64,000 nucleotides of DNA from CALDTK01 sp045110575 (GCA_045110575.1 JBGCGF010000001.1:62001-126000); one strand, 5' to 3'; shown: positions 28,247 to 37,562, counted from the stretch's first letter. Numbers and translations: made by a program. The notes: a model not told the origin generated them from the letters alone.

Positions 28247-30616
28247 CTAGGCTTCTGGAGTGCTGCCTATGCGGTCCTTGTATTTCGTGTACAAGAAGGA
28301 AATGATGAGTAGCAAAACGCCAAGAACGACGAATACAATCGTCTTCCCTATCGTATCGAGCGAACTCAAATCATAAGCGAACAACTTGAGCAACGTGGCT
28401 GTAAACAGGGCAATTGCAGCTATACGCAAATGCGCTCCGCCACGCCAAATACCTAGCGCAACAAGAACAACAGAATACACGCCCCAAAGGATGCTGACGC
28501 CGAGCTTGTACTGGTTCTGCGAACCTTGAATATCCATCCAATGCAGTAGCTCACTTGTGAGCACCCAAAGAATAGCGACATGGAAGACGATCTCAGCAAT
28601 CCGAGTGAAGAGCGACGCATACCCTTGTTGAGTAAAGGCCTTTTTCAATAGTACCAGCAACCCGCCTAAGAGGGCAATTCCTAGGTAGCGCAGACCTGAA
28701 TAGAGTGTTTCGCGAGGATACACGTTATCCGAACCAGGTTCGAGGAATGCCTCTCGCAATTCGCTGAGGCTGTAGAGGCCTCCCACTAAGAAATGGACCG
28801 CCGCTAAGACACCAACGCCAAGCGCAATAAGCGCGAGCCAATTGAGCCGCCCTTCAGTTTCAGTCTTTGATCCAAAGCGCAGATACCCAAGCAACACCAG
28901 CACCGCAAAGAGCAGGCTGTATATCGAAGCCCAGACCATCTTCAAATCCTGGATGTAGTAATCGTAGGTAAAGTAATCATAGTCTGTGACGCCCATATCA
29001 AGCGTTTTAGAGGCCTGGAATTTCGCTTCGAAAAAGAGGTTAATCTCCTGGAAGAACATGCTATAAAGTAGGATAAGCGTGGCTAGCGGAAACGCAACTC
29101 GGATTATCTGATCGATGATCAATTTAGATGTCAGTTCTCGGCGATAAGAAAGCCACGTAGCAATACCGAAGGCCGCTGCCACTACCCCACCCGCAAGGAA
29201 GAGTTGATTGAAAAAAGGTCGATAACTCGGAGAAACATCATCGTTAAAAGCATACGAAATAGCTCGTTGCGCGCTCTCTAGATCGTCCATGAGGCTCACG
29301 AAAGCAAGCAAAAAGAGCGGATAGGCAAACCAACGTACAGCTGGCACTTCTGCTCGCTGACTCATCCAGAGGAGTAAGGCTGCGAGTGTCGCCCAGATCA
29401 TCGTAACGTAATTGCCGTCCAGCTGAACCGGAATCGCAATGACGACAAAGACTAAGGCCAGACCCGCCAACAGTGGCTGGAGATTGCCTTTTGTGACTCC
29501 ACGCTTCTGCATGAGCATTCCGATCAGGAGATGCACTCCTGCGTTTGCAAGCGTGAATGCTCCTAGCCAAGTTCCCATCTCTTCTTGCTCATCGAAGAGG
29601 AAGTAACCAAGGCCAAAGAAGATGGCGGCATTAGCCACCAAGAGGATGATGTCAGAAGTTCTTACTTGCTCTTTTCGGAGCCAAGGAGGCACCACCGCCA
29701 TCGCATAGAATGTCAAGAAAAAGACCGTCGCAAAACTGATCAACTGAGCGAAGGAAGCCTCAGAAGCAAAGATGGTTATCGCAAGTATCAACCAACTCAA
29801 AATGAAGGAAATATAGAGCAGTATGCGCCAGTTTCGCTGGAAGCTGACGATCAGAATCCCAACGTTGACCAAGGCTACATAACTGAGCAAGAAGAGTGTA
29901 TTACCACTTCCAGAACTCAATAGGAAAGGCACTGCATAGGCACCGACTAGACCGAGTAACGCAATGATCTGTCGGTCGTATCGAATCGCTGCAAGTGCCG
30001 TAAACGCTGTGAATACCACCATTAGGCCAAAGGCGACACCTTGCGGAATCAGGTCGTAAAAATCGTAGGCGATATAGGTTATGAAATACAACACTGCCAT
30101 GCCTCCTCCTAGGAGAACCGCACTAAAGCCATTGTATTTCGTTCTTAGCCTTTCGGCAAAACCAAGGAGGCCAATACCCACGAAATAGCCAAGCACGATC
30201 CGGATCGTTGGACTGATTAGGTCTTTTTCGATTGCATCAATAACACCGTAGCTAACTCCCAGAATAAGGATCGCGATAGCGACCACAGGAAGGAGATTTT
30301 CGCCGATATACTTCTCGAGTTGAGAAGGTGTTCGAGGCGCCTTCGGCTTTGGTGGAGTAGGCGGAACCACCGGTTGCACAGGTACATTTGACTTGTAGCT
30401 GAAGACCTTGGATTGAGGGACTCCAGGCGCAGAAACAGGGAGCGGTGGTGGTCCAGCAGGTCTTGCCACACTACCCTGCCCTAACCCACTTGCCGCCTTC
30501 AGCTGTTGAAGCTCCGCTTGAATAAGAATGAGCGAACGTCGCTGCTGAGTATTTGCCTCTGCAAGGCGAGCTAGTTCCCGTTCGAGTTGGGCTATGCGGG
30601 TTTGTGCGTCTGACAT
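28247..30616 (-). CDS. DUF2339 family polytopic membrane protein
   Basis: 789 residues. The N-terminus is a coiled coil (residues 1-45, RIAQLERELARLAE), then a proline-rich stretch (PVVPPTPPKPKAPRTP), followed by more than 20 hydrophobic segments over residues 105-780. That order is characteristic of DUF2339. No enzymatic motif is visible. It is the promoter-proximal gene of a likely operon with DUF3999 and the M24 peptidase. The cytoplasmic coiled coil may mediate self-assembly (inference). Confidence 0.88.
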   Translation of the reverse strand: MSDAQTRIAQLERELARLAEANTQQRRSLILIQAELQQLKAASGLGQGSVARPAGPPPLPVSAPGVPQSKVFSYKSNVPVQPVVPPTPPKPKAPRTPSQLEKYIGENLLPVVAIAILILGVSYGVIDAIEKDLISPTIRIVLGYFVGIGLLGFAERLRTKYNGFSAVLLGGGMAVLYFITYIAYDFYDLIPQGVAFGLMVVFTAFTALAAIRYDRQIIALLGLVGAYAVPFLLSSGSGNTLFLLSYVALVNVGILIVSFQRNWRILLYISFILSWLILAITIFASEASFAQLISFATVFFLTFYAMAVVPPWLRKEQVRTSDIILLVANAAIFFGLGYFLFDEQEEMGTWLGAFTLANAGVHLLIGMLMQKRGVTKGNLQPLLAGLALVFVVIAIPVQLDGNYVTMIWATLAALLLWMSQRAEVPAVRWFAYPLFLLAFVSLMDDLESAQRAISYAFNDDVSPSYRPFFNQLFLAGGVVAAAFGIATWLSYRRELTSKLIIDQIIRVAFPLATLILLYSMFFQEINLFFEAKFQASKTLDMGVTDYDYFTYDYYIQDLKMVWASIYSLLFAVLVLLGYLRFGSKTETEGRLNWLALIALGVGVLAAVHFLVGGLYSLSELREAFLEPGSDNVYPRETLYSGLRYLGIALLGGLLVLLKKAFTQQGYASLFTRIAEIVFHVAILWVLTSELLHWMDIQGSQNQYKLGVSILWGVYSVVLVALGIWRGGAHLRIAAIALFTATLLKLFAYDLSSLDTIGKTIVFVVLGVLLLIISFLYTKYKDRIGSTPEA

Positions 30617-30768
30617 GTATAGTGTATCGGCTAGTCAAATGCAAGCTAGGGTAAAATGAGACGTGGGATTTGAGATATGAGATTAGAGATGCTAAAAGGA
30701 ACGCGAGCCAGCGGTTGACACGTCCGTGATCCTCGGGCAGCTGCGTACGCATTGACCGCGACTTTTCA

Positions 30769-32064
30769 TTAAAACACAATCTCCCCGTATAGCTCTCCGA
30801 CTCTACAAGCGAGTGCTTCAGAGCTTTCTGCAGTCACATTGATGAGTCGAAACGGAGCTTCGCCGATGGCCATTCGTCGGCGCCACTCGCCTTGGTTGAG
30901 GGTTTGCACATCCCCGTTATCCATCCACCAAGCGGTGTGAAGTATCGCATCATTCCGCACAAGGCGAGCCGTGTAAACTTCTCCTCCTTCAGTAAGTGTA
31001 GTGCGCTCAATCTGAGCGAATTGATAACCACTTCCTCGCCAGCAAATGGTGGGACTGTGTTCTGCATGATAAAAGGCAGGAACAGGCTTTACGTAGACGA
31101 TTGCATCCGAAAAGGAATAGCCTAGGACACCGTTCGCACGAACCTTTGGTTGCTGCCCAAAGAGCGGAGATGCGACGGTCTCAACATGCACCTCTCGATG
31201 TGCCTGAAACAGTACTAAGCCCACAGCCAGAAAGGGAATAATCGCCATGCGCGCGAGTCTCCAAGGCCCTCTAGGTATGGGTTTCGAGGGTTTTGGCGAA
31301 AGCTCCCCTCTTCGGTGAGGATCCTCGCGCTTCTCTCGGGACTGAACGAGAGGAGCCACTGCCCAAGACCTCTTGACGAGCCAGCGCGTTCCAAAGGCTA
31401 GTGGAATCAAGACATAGCCCGCAAAAGCGAGTAAACCAACAGTTCCATGCATGACATGTGCAGGTCCCCAACCGGTAACGACGAGCGTGAGAATGCGCAT
31501 CAAGTTTGCCGCAACCACTGTAGCAAAGGAGAACCCAACAACACTAGCAATGAGCGGTAGCTTGAACGTAGCCTTTGCTTGATATTCAGCCAAGGCTAGA
31601 CACAAACTACTCACGGCTAAAGCCGTCAACATGAGGTAGATCCCGACGCACTCTGCATCTACGGAGAAAGGTTCGCCGGACATCCAAATTACATTGCCCA
31701 CTACCTCGACTTCTTGGCCTACGAGTAGCAGCATTTTGCCTACCATTTCTGTGAGCCAAAGACGTAGTTCAAAACCGGCCAACGCATCGAAATACCTCAG
31801 AAAAGGATTGACGAGTAACGCACAGGCCAAAGGCACCGCACTCCGGAAGGGCCTCCATTGATACACGAGTCCAACCACCAGTAAGCTTACGCCAAAACTC
31901 AACACGGATCGCGTCGGCACTGCGGTATAGCACAGCAACACAACGAGCGAAAAGGGAAGGGCGAACCGCCCCAACCCGCGCCCTCGAGTATACATCGCCA
32001 ACCCTGCTGTAGCGACCGTCAACGCGAAGGCGCCATCAACTACAAACAACTCGGTCAAGTTCAT
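30769..32064 (-). CDS. xrtN: Exosortase XrtN
   Basis: A 431-residue polytopic membrane transpeptidase of the exosortase family. The catalytic triad is readable: Cys139 in DAECVGIYLM, Arg190 in AANLMRILTL and His206 in VMHGTVGL. About eight membrane segments precede a C-terminal periplasmic region (residues ~265-431) rich in beta text. The start is taken as the ATG at 32064, whose A overlaps the TGA of the upstream gene (ATGA), giving translational coupling; the longer frame from 32121 would lie inside that gene. Exosortases cut PEP-CTERM tails; the upstream product ends in exactly such a tail. It matches what I know as the Bacteroidota XrtN family, which has a dedicated VIT-domain partner. 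Motif copies at 31290 and 31885. Confidence 0.92.
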   Translation of the reverse strand: MNLTELFVVDGAFALTVATAGLAMYTRGRGLGRFALPFSLVVLLCYTAVPTRSVLSFGVSLLVVGLVYQWRPFRSAVPLACALLVNPFLRYFDALAGFELRLWLTEMVGKMLLLVGQEVEVVGNVIWMSGEPFSVDAECVGIYLMLTALAVSSLCLALAEYQAKATFKLPLIASVVGFSFATVVAANLMRILTLVVTGWGPAHVMHGTVGLLAFAGYVLIPLAFGTRWLVKRSWAVAPLVQSREKREDPHRRGELSPKPSKPIPRGPWRLARMAIIPFLAVGLVLFQAHREVHVETVASPLFGQQPKVRANGVLGYSFSDAIVYVKPVPAFYHAEHSPTICWRGSGYQFAQIERTTLTEGGEVYTARLVRNDAILHTAWWMDNGDVQTLNQGEWRRRMAIGEAPFRLINVTAESSEALACRVGELYGEIVF

Positions 32065-34676
32065 GAGCGACGGATGTACATCCCTCCAAGAATGGCGAGA
32101 CTGAGTAAAATGAGCGCCCATTCGTGTGGCTCAGGTACAGAACCCGATCCTTGCTCGAACACGAAATCTAAGTCTTGCGCCGGGCGCGCTTCCCCATTGA
32201 TCACCGCTACTGCAGGGGGTGTCCCTCCTTTTGGCGGAGCGAGGCGATTGGGTCCGATCACATTTGGAATGTCAAATCGATCGTAGTCTTCATCGTTTTC
32301 GAGTACGATGAGGCTAGAAAATGGCGTAACCGCGTTGGCTTGTCTTGCGCTAACGAACGCTTTTTCTTGGGCGATCGAATCTGGTTCCTGCAGCAGATTG
32401 GTTAGCAAGCTCTGGCGATACATAAAGAGTTGAAGTAGGGCCGGATCTCCTGCAGAATTCGGATCCTCCGTCGGCAATGCAGTAATGCGTGCATGGCCAT
32501 CAAAGGCTTCTATAATGCCTGGACCGTCTGCGAAGATCCGAAAACGTTGCTCATCAAGGCGTTGGATGAGCGTCTCGAAATCCCCCGTCTCTGAGCTGAT
32601 TGCCCGGCTACTACCTATCGTCTGTAGGTAAGATGGCACGTCCTCTCCTAGGTGATAATGAGCAAGTGATACTTCTGTTGAGGAGTTGGCCAACCAACTG
32701 TCGATCTTTCCAGACCAAGCGCTCTTCTTTACTGCGTCGTACTTGAAAGAAAGGTGTTGATCTCGTGTGATAAGCAAGCTAGATTCAAGGTCTTTAATCG
32801 CATAGATGGGGAAATAGCTGCGCTTCCTTTTGTGCGCAGAAGACAGTACCTCGACGAGGTTCTCTTTTGTGAGCTCGATACTTGTGCCGTTGTAACCAAA
32901 CACTTTAGCCCCTCCGGCCATGCCTTTAGCTTTCGCCAAAACCTGCTTCGCCTCTATCGTTGTCCACCCTTCCGTGAGGTCGATGTAAATACGCTTGATG
33001 GTACGATCCGTAAAGTTGGATCTCGCTGACTCCAACGTGTAGGCCATGCCATCTCTGACGTAGCGTTGGGTCGCAATTGCTTGACTTGTTAGATAGATTG
33101 GCTCTGGTCGATAGCCTCTTGAATCTGAACGAGTCTCTTTAAAACCAACGGCTGCCTCGACGGTACGATTCGCGGCTGTCGCATTGGTGATGCGCGCTCT
33201 TGAGGTTGGCGGACCTTCAATACCAATGGGAGCTATGAACGTTCGGTCACCGTCTTTTTGAAGTGGAGCGGTGACTTCGATACTAAAGCTCCTCGGCAGT
33301 TTTGAAGTGACTGGGAAGACGCGCATGGCCACGGTATTACCGTTTCGCCACTCAACGAGCGAAGGATCACGGCGTTCGCGACCGACGATGCGTGTATAGG
33401 CCTCACGAGCCTTTGATTTAGTCGAGAGTCGACCAGGTTGTTCTACTCCAAAGACGACAAGCGAACTCCCTGTTACGACCGCTCCTTCTGGAAGTTGGAA
33501 AGTGTAGATCGCCTCTCCTTGTCTTGCGTGTTTTGAAGTGGCTTCAAAACGATAGGTGCTTCGCACACTAGCCGTGGCTTGATTGACCTTGTGTTGAATA
33601 TCGATGGAAGCCGTTGATAGACCCGATGAACTCCAAAGTGCCTCCTCTACATCATGGCCCGTTTGGGCGAAGAATTGAGCGAACTTATCATAGTCTCGTC
33701 GCGATTGCGAAAGCGGGCTTGACAGCTTGTTAGCCCAATACATAAAGGGGCTATGCTTTTGCGCGCGAGTATTTCTGCTAAAGGTCGTCCGAAAGGGAAC
33801 GGACTGATAAAGCGAAGTTCGAGTAAACACAAGTTGGCTTAACCAATCCGCTTGCACATGCTCTAGAATTTGTACCGTTTGCGGCAACTTGTACGTTGAA
33901 CTCGGGATATTTTGAATCGTCTGAACGCGATCCAGAAAAGCCGCGCAAAAGATGAAAAGTGCTAACGCAGGTACTGTTACACCGATGCTGAAGCTTGCAA
34001 AATGTCGCTGTCGCTCAACTAATGTTGGACCTAAATGAACGAGAAGAGAGAAAAGTACTAAAGGGGGCACGAAAGCGTAAATCCCAAAACCTCCGACCAA
34101 AAGGCCGATACCTGCTATCATAATCTCGTCAGAGAAAAGCATAAAGCATGACTGGTGTAAGAGGACAACAATTGCTGCGCCCGCTGCTGCCAGAAAAGCA
34201 ATCCTAGACTTAGGTCCGAGCAGATCTTTGATGGGTTCTAGCGCCAAAACGCCCACTGCACCTGCACAGGCCAAACCCCACCAAATTGTAGGGTCGGCAA
34301 AGACGGTGATACTCATGTTTAAGATAAAGCAGCCGACATACAAGTTGGCGAAATAGAGTATCCCAAGTCGAACGGTTCGACGCTTGGTTTGCGCAAGCAT
34401 GATCCCGTAAACTTGCGTCAGGAGATAGCTTATGATTGGGACCACGATGTACCCGAGCTCACCTCTACCTTCAAAAGAGCTGGTCAGAAGTATCATACCG
34501 AGTAGCAGAAAGAGGTTGATTGCTAACGCGAAGTAGCCTACTCTGAAATGATAGTCTGCCGTCCATCGATGTTGGAATCGTGACCAAAGGGATGAAGAAT
34601 TGGCAATAGATATCGAGGATAGGTCTGGTAAGGTGATTTGGTCCAATTGGGACGCTTGTGGAGTAGATGAGGCCAT
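32061..34676 (-). CDS. XrtN-system VIT-domain protein with PEP-CTERM sorting tail
   Basis: 871 residues from the ATG at 34676. Six or seven membrane segments (about residues 50-280) are followed by a large extracytoplasmic part with a VIT (inter-alpha-trypsin inhibitor) domain at about residues 375-520 (FQLPEGAVVTGSSLVVFG, KAREAYTRIVGRERRDPSL) and a further domain that resembles a degenerate von Willebrand A-like region. The C-terminus is a textbook PEP-CTERM tail: VPEP, a hydrophobic helix (ALILLSLAILGGMYI) and RRS. The downstream coupled exosortase is its obvious processing enzyme. Having both an N-terminal membrane bundle and a cleavable C-terminal anchor is unusual for a sorted protein. 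A longer frame from 34724 exists but would read through the operator palindrome. Confidence 0.92.
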   Translation of the reverse strand: MASSTPQASQLDQITLPDLSSISIANSSSLWSRFQHRWTADYHFRVGYFALAINLFLLLGMILLTSSFEGRGELGYIVVPIISYLLTQVYGIMLAQTKRRTVRLGILYFANLYVGCFILNMSITVFADPTIWWGLACAGAVGVLALEPIKDLLGPKSRIAFLAAAGAAIVVLLHQSCFMLFSDEIMIAGIGLLVGGFGIYAFVPPLVLFSLLVHLGPTLVERQRHFASFSIGVTVPALALFIFCAAFLDRVQTIQNIPSSTYKLPQTVQILEHVQADWLSQLVFTRTSLYQSVPFRTTFSRNTRAQKHSPFMYWANKLSSPLSQSRRDYDKFAQFFAQTGHDVEEALWSSSGLSTASIDIQHKVNQATASVRSTYRFEATSKHARQGEAIYTFQLPEGAVVTGSSLVVFGVEQPGRLSTKSKAREAYTRIVGRERRDPSLVEWRNGNTVAMRVFPVTSKLPRSFSIEVTAPLQKDGDRTFIAPIGIEGPPTSRARITNATAANRTVEAAVGFKETRSDSRGYRPEPIYLTSQAIATQRYVRDGMAYTLESARSNFTDRTIKRIYIDLTEGWTTIEAKQVLAKAKGMAGGAKVFGYNGTSIELTKENLVEVLSSAHKRKRSYFPIYAIKDLESSLLITRDQHLSFKYDAVKKSAWSGKIDSWLANSSTEVSLAHYHLGEDVPSYLQTIGSSRAISSETGDFETLIQRLDEQRFRIFADGPGIIEAFDGHARITALPTEDPNSAGDPALLQLFMYRQSLLTNLLQEPDSIAQEKAFVSARQANAVTPFSSLIVLENDEDYDRFDIPNVIGPNRLAPPKGGTPPAVAVINGEARPAQDLDFVFEQGSGSVPEPHEWALILLSLAILGGMYIRRS

Positions 34677-34683
34677 GATGGAT

Positions 34684-34730
34684 AGTTTACTTTGTGATGC
34701 AAAGTAAACTACACTTTGCACCACAAAGTG
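34684..34730 (-). promoter_or_regulatory. Double palindromic operator upstream of the VIT-xrtN operon
   Basis: Site 1 (34684-34710): AGTTTACTTTG, spacer TGATG, CAAAGTAAACT, a perfect 11-bp inverted repeat. Site 2 (34712-34730): CACTTTG, spacer CACCA, CAAAGTG, the same ACTTTG-N5-CAAAGT core with 7-bp arms. Centres are 24 bp apart. Site 1 ends 8 bp from the preferred start codon, so a dimeric repressor bound here would block promoter or ribosome access. No regulator gene is adjacent. Confidence 0.8.
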
Positions 34731-35354
34731 CTTTTTGTCTCAAACTTTAACATTTGGAAGGTTAGCCAGCGGACGACACGTTCTGCGTGTGCTGGCGCAT
34801 TTTATCGCAGGGTAGATCGATGGCGCTGGCTGCGCAGAGGAGCGGAGACTGTAGAGCTGGGTGGATCGCTACGCTCCTTTTTATCGCAGGGAAGCCTGCT
34901 ATGCAGACTACGCAAGGGAGCAAAAAGCGCAAAGCTAAATGTGAATAGAGAACGGATTTTATCGTAGGGGAAACCGCTGGCGTTGGCTGCGCAGAGGAGC
35001 AGAGACTGTAGAGACCGCAGAGCTGGGTGTTACACAATCGACGGGATAAATCCCAGTCTACATCCGAGCGACGCACGCTACGCGGCTACAATAGGGACGT
35101 ATCGAAATGCGGAGGCATGATGGATATACGCATCGCAGGTGAGCTGCGTAGCGCGATTGCCACAATCGCGCTGCCCTAAGCTCAGCCAAATGGCTATCGC
35201 GCGATTTATCGCGGTAGTTGAGATAGCGTTTCAGTACGAAAGTTTAAATCCCTAAAGCTCGAGCGTATATCCCTTTTGCTATTTACTGAGCCCTTCGGGC
35301 GCTTTGCGATAAGTAGCCGCCAGCACTCACAGAGTGAGTCGAACGCTAGTTTCC
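34731..35354. repeat. 624-bp intergenic region of degenerate repeat DNA
   Basis: No gene supported. The phrase TTTTATCGCAGGG recurs (about 34799, 34880, 34957 with variants), as do GCGCAGAGGAGC words; together they form imperfect direct repeats of about 80-160 bp. The right end (CTTTGCGATAAGTAGCCGCC, AGCACTCACAGAGTG) matches the repeat in 17518-18072. Small frames here are by-products of the repeats. Confidence 0.6.
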
Positions 35355-35702
35355 CTACTTCAACTTCTCGTTCCCTGCATGCCGATCTGCATCACGATTG
35401 GTGCGCTTGTCCATGCCGCGGGCAAACGCATCAGTTAGGTCCACACCTGTTTGGTTGGCCAAACAAGTGAGCACGAAGAGGACATCACTCAGTTCATCGG
35501 CCCAATCGGTTTTGGCGGAAGCTTTATCCGACTCTCGCTTGAAGCTTTGTTCCCCATACATGCGTGCACTGAGGCGCGCCAGCTCACCTACTTCCTCCGC
35601 GAGTACGGCCGTATTGGTGAGTTCATTGAAATAGCGAATGCCGGTGGTCTTGATCCACGAATCAACGGTCTGCTGCAAAGGGGCGAGGTCGGGCTTGCTC
35701 AT
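35355..35702 (-). CDS. MazG-like nucleotide pyrophosphohydrolase
   Basis: 115 residues from the ATG at 35702; the longer frame from 35771 would include the terminator at 35743-35779. Metal-binding acidic motifs of the MazG fold are present: LAEEVGELARL and WADELSDVLFVL. It hydrolyses nucleoside triphosphates to monophosphates, probably house-cleaning of aberrant nucleotides. A variant copy of the 14-mer (GTTTTGGCGGAAGC) lies at 35509 within the gene. Confidence 0.87.
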   Translation of the reverse strand: MSKPDLAPLQQTVDSWIKTTGIRYFNELTNTAVLAEEVGELARLSARMYGEQSFKRESDKASAKTDWADELSDVLFVLTCLANQTGVDLTDAFARGMDKRTNRDADRHAGNEKLK

Positions 35703-35742
35703 GGGTGAAAGGTATTGCGCAAGGAGCCTGAGTATCAAATAA

Positions 35743-35779
35743 AAAAGAGGATGAATAGCATTGCTATTCATCCTCTTTT
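35743..35779 (-). terminator. 17-bp perfect terminator hairpin after the OmpH gene
   Basis: AAAAGAGGATGAATAGC and its exact complement enclose a 3-nt loop, and the minus-strand read continues into TTTTTTATTTG. It sits 67 bp past the ompH stop. Confidence 0.93.
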
Positions 35780-35846
35780 ATTTTACTACTGCCTGTTGTT
35801 ACTGCGAACCAGTGGTTCGCAGTACTAAAGTGCAGCAATACAATAC

Positions 35847-36434
35847 CTACTCGCCTGCTGGTGCAGCCTCTGTCGTAGTTGTAGTTGACGCGTTCATGAG
35901 GTCTAGAACCTCTTTCGTGATGTCGTATGTAGGGTTGACAGCGAGTACGTTAGAACCGCCACCGTAAGAAAGGATGTAATCGTATCCACCTGCTGCTTGA
36001 GCTGCGTCAACTTTCTCTTTCAATACGTTCATTACCTCAGACTGAAGACGCATGCCTTCGCTTTGGAACTCTTGTGCCAAACGCTGCTGCTCTTGTGAAA
36101 GCTCCTGCTCCTTTTGAGCGAGTGCACGTTGCTCGTTCTCGATTGACTTTGGCGTCATGTTGCCGCCTTGTGCACGACGCTGAAACGACTGAACCTTGTC
36201 TTGGAAGTTACGAACCTTGCGCTCGAGACTAGCAGAAGCATCAGCCTCTCTCGTTGTAAGGATATCCGTTTGCGTATTGAGGTATCCATAATTTGTAAGC
36301 ACGGTATCCGTGTTCACATATCCGATCTTAACTCCTGGAGTTACCGCAGAAACAACTGCATCGGCAGTAGCTCCTGGTTGTTGGCAGGCAGAAAGAAGAG
36401 CGAGAAAGCTGAAAAGCGCAATAAGGTGGCGCAT
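35847..36434 (-). CDS. OmpH/Skp-like periplasmic chaperone, lipoprotein form
   Basis: 195 residues. The ATG at 36434 starts a lipoprotein signal (LIALFSFLALLSAC); the longer open frame from 36812 lacks any signal near its N-terminus and is not credible. The mature part is a charged coiled coil (SLERKVRNFQDKVQSFQ; EQRALAQKEQELSQEQQRLAQEF), preceded by KIGYVNTDTVLTNYGY, the strand typical of the OmpH family, and ending in YDITKEVLDLMN. It should hold unfolded outer-membrane proteins in the periplasm. The lipid anchor is common in Bacteroidota versions but unlike E. coli Skp. Confidence 0.9.
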   Translation of the reverse strand: MRHLIALFSFLALLSACQQPGATADAVVSAVTPGVKIGYVNTDTVLTNYGYLNTQTDILTTREADASASLERKVRNFQDKVQSFQRRAQGGNMTPKSIENEQRALAQKEQELSQEQQRLAQEFQSEGMRLQSEVMNVLKEKVDAAQAAGGYDYILSYGGGSNVLAVNPTYDITKEVLDLMNASTTTTTEAAPAGE

Positions 36435-36609
36435 AATGGTCTTTTTAGTTGTTGATGCGAAGATGCTGTTTCGCTTGCAATTCCTTGCTTCCTGCGGTAA
36501 ACTCACTTTCCCCAACGAATTGTGAAGAGTGCGGTAACCTTTCTTTAACCCAGTCGTCATGCAACCAAATGGATTCTTTTTGCCTCCTTGCAGGTACAAA
36601 TCACTTGTT

Positions 36610-37194
36610 ATGAAACTGTACGCATCTCTCTTCTTGCTTCTTAGCTCACTCGCTTTTGGTTTTAGCGCAAGCGCCCAAGGTGACGAAACGCTCGTCGACA
36701 AATTCACACTTGATCTCTCCGGAGCATGGGGTGGATGGCATCTACAAACCACCAATATCGGTGGCAACAACACACTGGTAAACGGTGGATTTGGAGGTGT
36801 TGAATTCAACAAGACCGTATTTGTAGGTTGGTCAGCTTACGGCGTATCAGATAATTTGATTGACGATAACGAGAACTTAGTTCCTTACAATTACAGCTAC
36901 AACGGTCCTATCGTAGCCTACACGCCGCGAGCGCGAAGTGTCGTACACCCAAAGATTTCTATGCAAGTAGGCTTTGGCAAATACGAAGTCGCTAACAATC
37001 CGACCGACCGCTTCCTAGTACTTCAGCCAGGCATTGGCGGAGAAGTCAACATCCTACGCTGGTTCAGAGCTGGAGCAACTGCCGGCTACCGTTATTCTCT
37101 AAATTCAGACTACGGGTCTGATAGCTTCGGTAACACCGACGGCTTCTTCCTCGAAGGCACCCTCAAGTTTGGCTTCAGCTGGGGCACCAACTAG
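36610..37194 (+). CDS. Predicted outer-membrane beta-barrel protein
   Basis: 194 residues from the ATG at 36610, which begins a signal peptide (LYASLFLLLSSLAFGFSASAQ). The mature part is rich in Gly, Tyr, Asn and alternating hydrophobic residues, as expected of a small beta-barrel (SAYGVSDNLIDDNE; GYRYSLNSDYGSD), and ends in an aromatic strand (FLEGTLKFGFSWGTN). No specific family recognised. A close variant of the 14-mer (GTTTTAGCGCAAGC, 36659) encodes part of the signal peptide. Confidence 0.75.
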   Translation: MKLYASLFLLLSSLAFGFSASAQGDETLVDKFTLDLSGAWGGWHLQTTNIGGNNTLVNGGFGGVEFNKTVFVGWSAYGVSDNLIDDNENLVPYNYSYNGPIVAYTPRARSVVHPKISMQVGFGKYEVANNPTDRFLVLQPGIGGEVNILRWFRAGATAGYRYSLNSDYGSDSFGNTDGFFLEGTLKFGFSWGTN

Positions 37195-37202
37195 GTCTGC
37201 TT

Positions 37203-37562
37203 CTAGCGTTCCTCCTCTAAGCGCACGAATGCTGCTCCAACCTGACCGGTGAGTGGTGGATTCAGCTTCTGGATTTCAAGGCGAAGCTTTGCGACGAGAT
37301 GGCCATGCTCTGCCCAGACGCGTGCTGCGATACGTTCGGCTAGTTCTTCAATGAGGTAAGCACGTGTGCCCATGACTTCGATGCAAATCGTGTGCAACTG
37401 CCCATAATCGAGCGTATTGGAGAGCTGATCTTCAAGGTCAGCGGCACGTGGACGTAGGTCTGCATCAATGTTGACGAGGTATTCTCCGCCCAACACTTTT
37501 TCCTCAGGATGAACGCCGTGTTGCGCACGAATTCTTAAGTCTCGAAGGCCGATCGTTAACAT
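37203..37562 (-). CDS. folB: Dihydroneopterin aldolase
   Basis: 119 residues, usual length. LRDLRIRAQHGVHPEEKVLGGEY is the family's N-terminal signature with the active-site region, VMGTRAYLIEELAERIA contains the conserved Glu, and IQKLNPPLTGQVGAAFVRL closes the tunnel fold. It converts dihydroneopterin to hydroxymethyldihydropterin in folate synthesis. It converges with the barrel gene with only 8 bp between stops. Confidence 0.93.
   Translation of the reverse strand: MLTIGLRDLRIRAQHGVHPEEKVLGGEYLVNIDADLRPRAADLEDQLSNTLDYGQLHTICIEVMGTRAYLIEELAERIAARVWAEHGHLVAKLRLEIQKLNPPLTGQVGAAFVRLEEER

Noticed and set aside
34731..35354. Small genes in the gap after the operator
   Set aside because: Frames consist of repeated CGCAGAG-type words with no conserved features.
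36435..36812. Long N-terminal extension of the OmpH gene
   Set aside because: The lipoprotein signal begins at the ATG at 36434; the upstream frame overlaps the divergent barrel gene.
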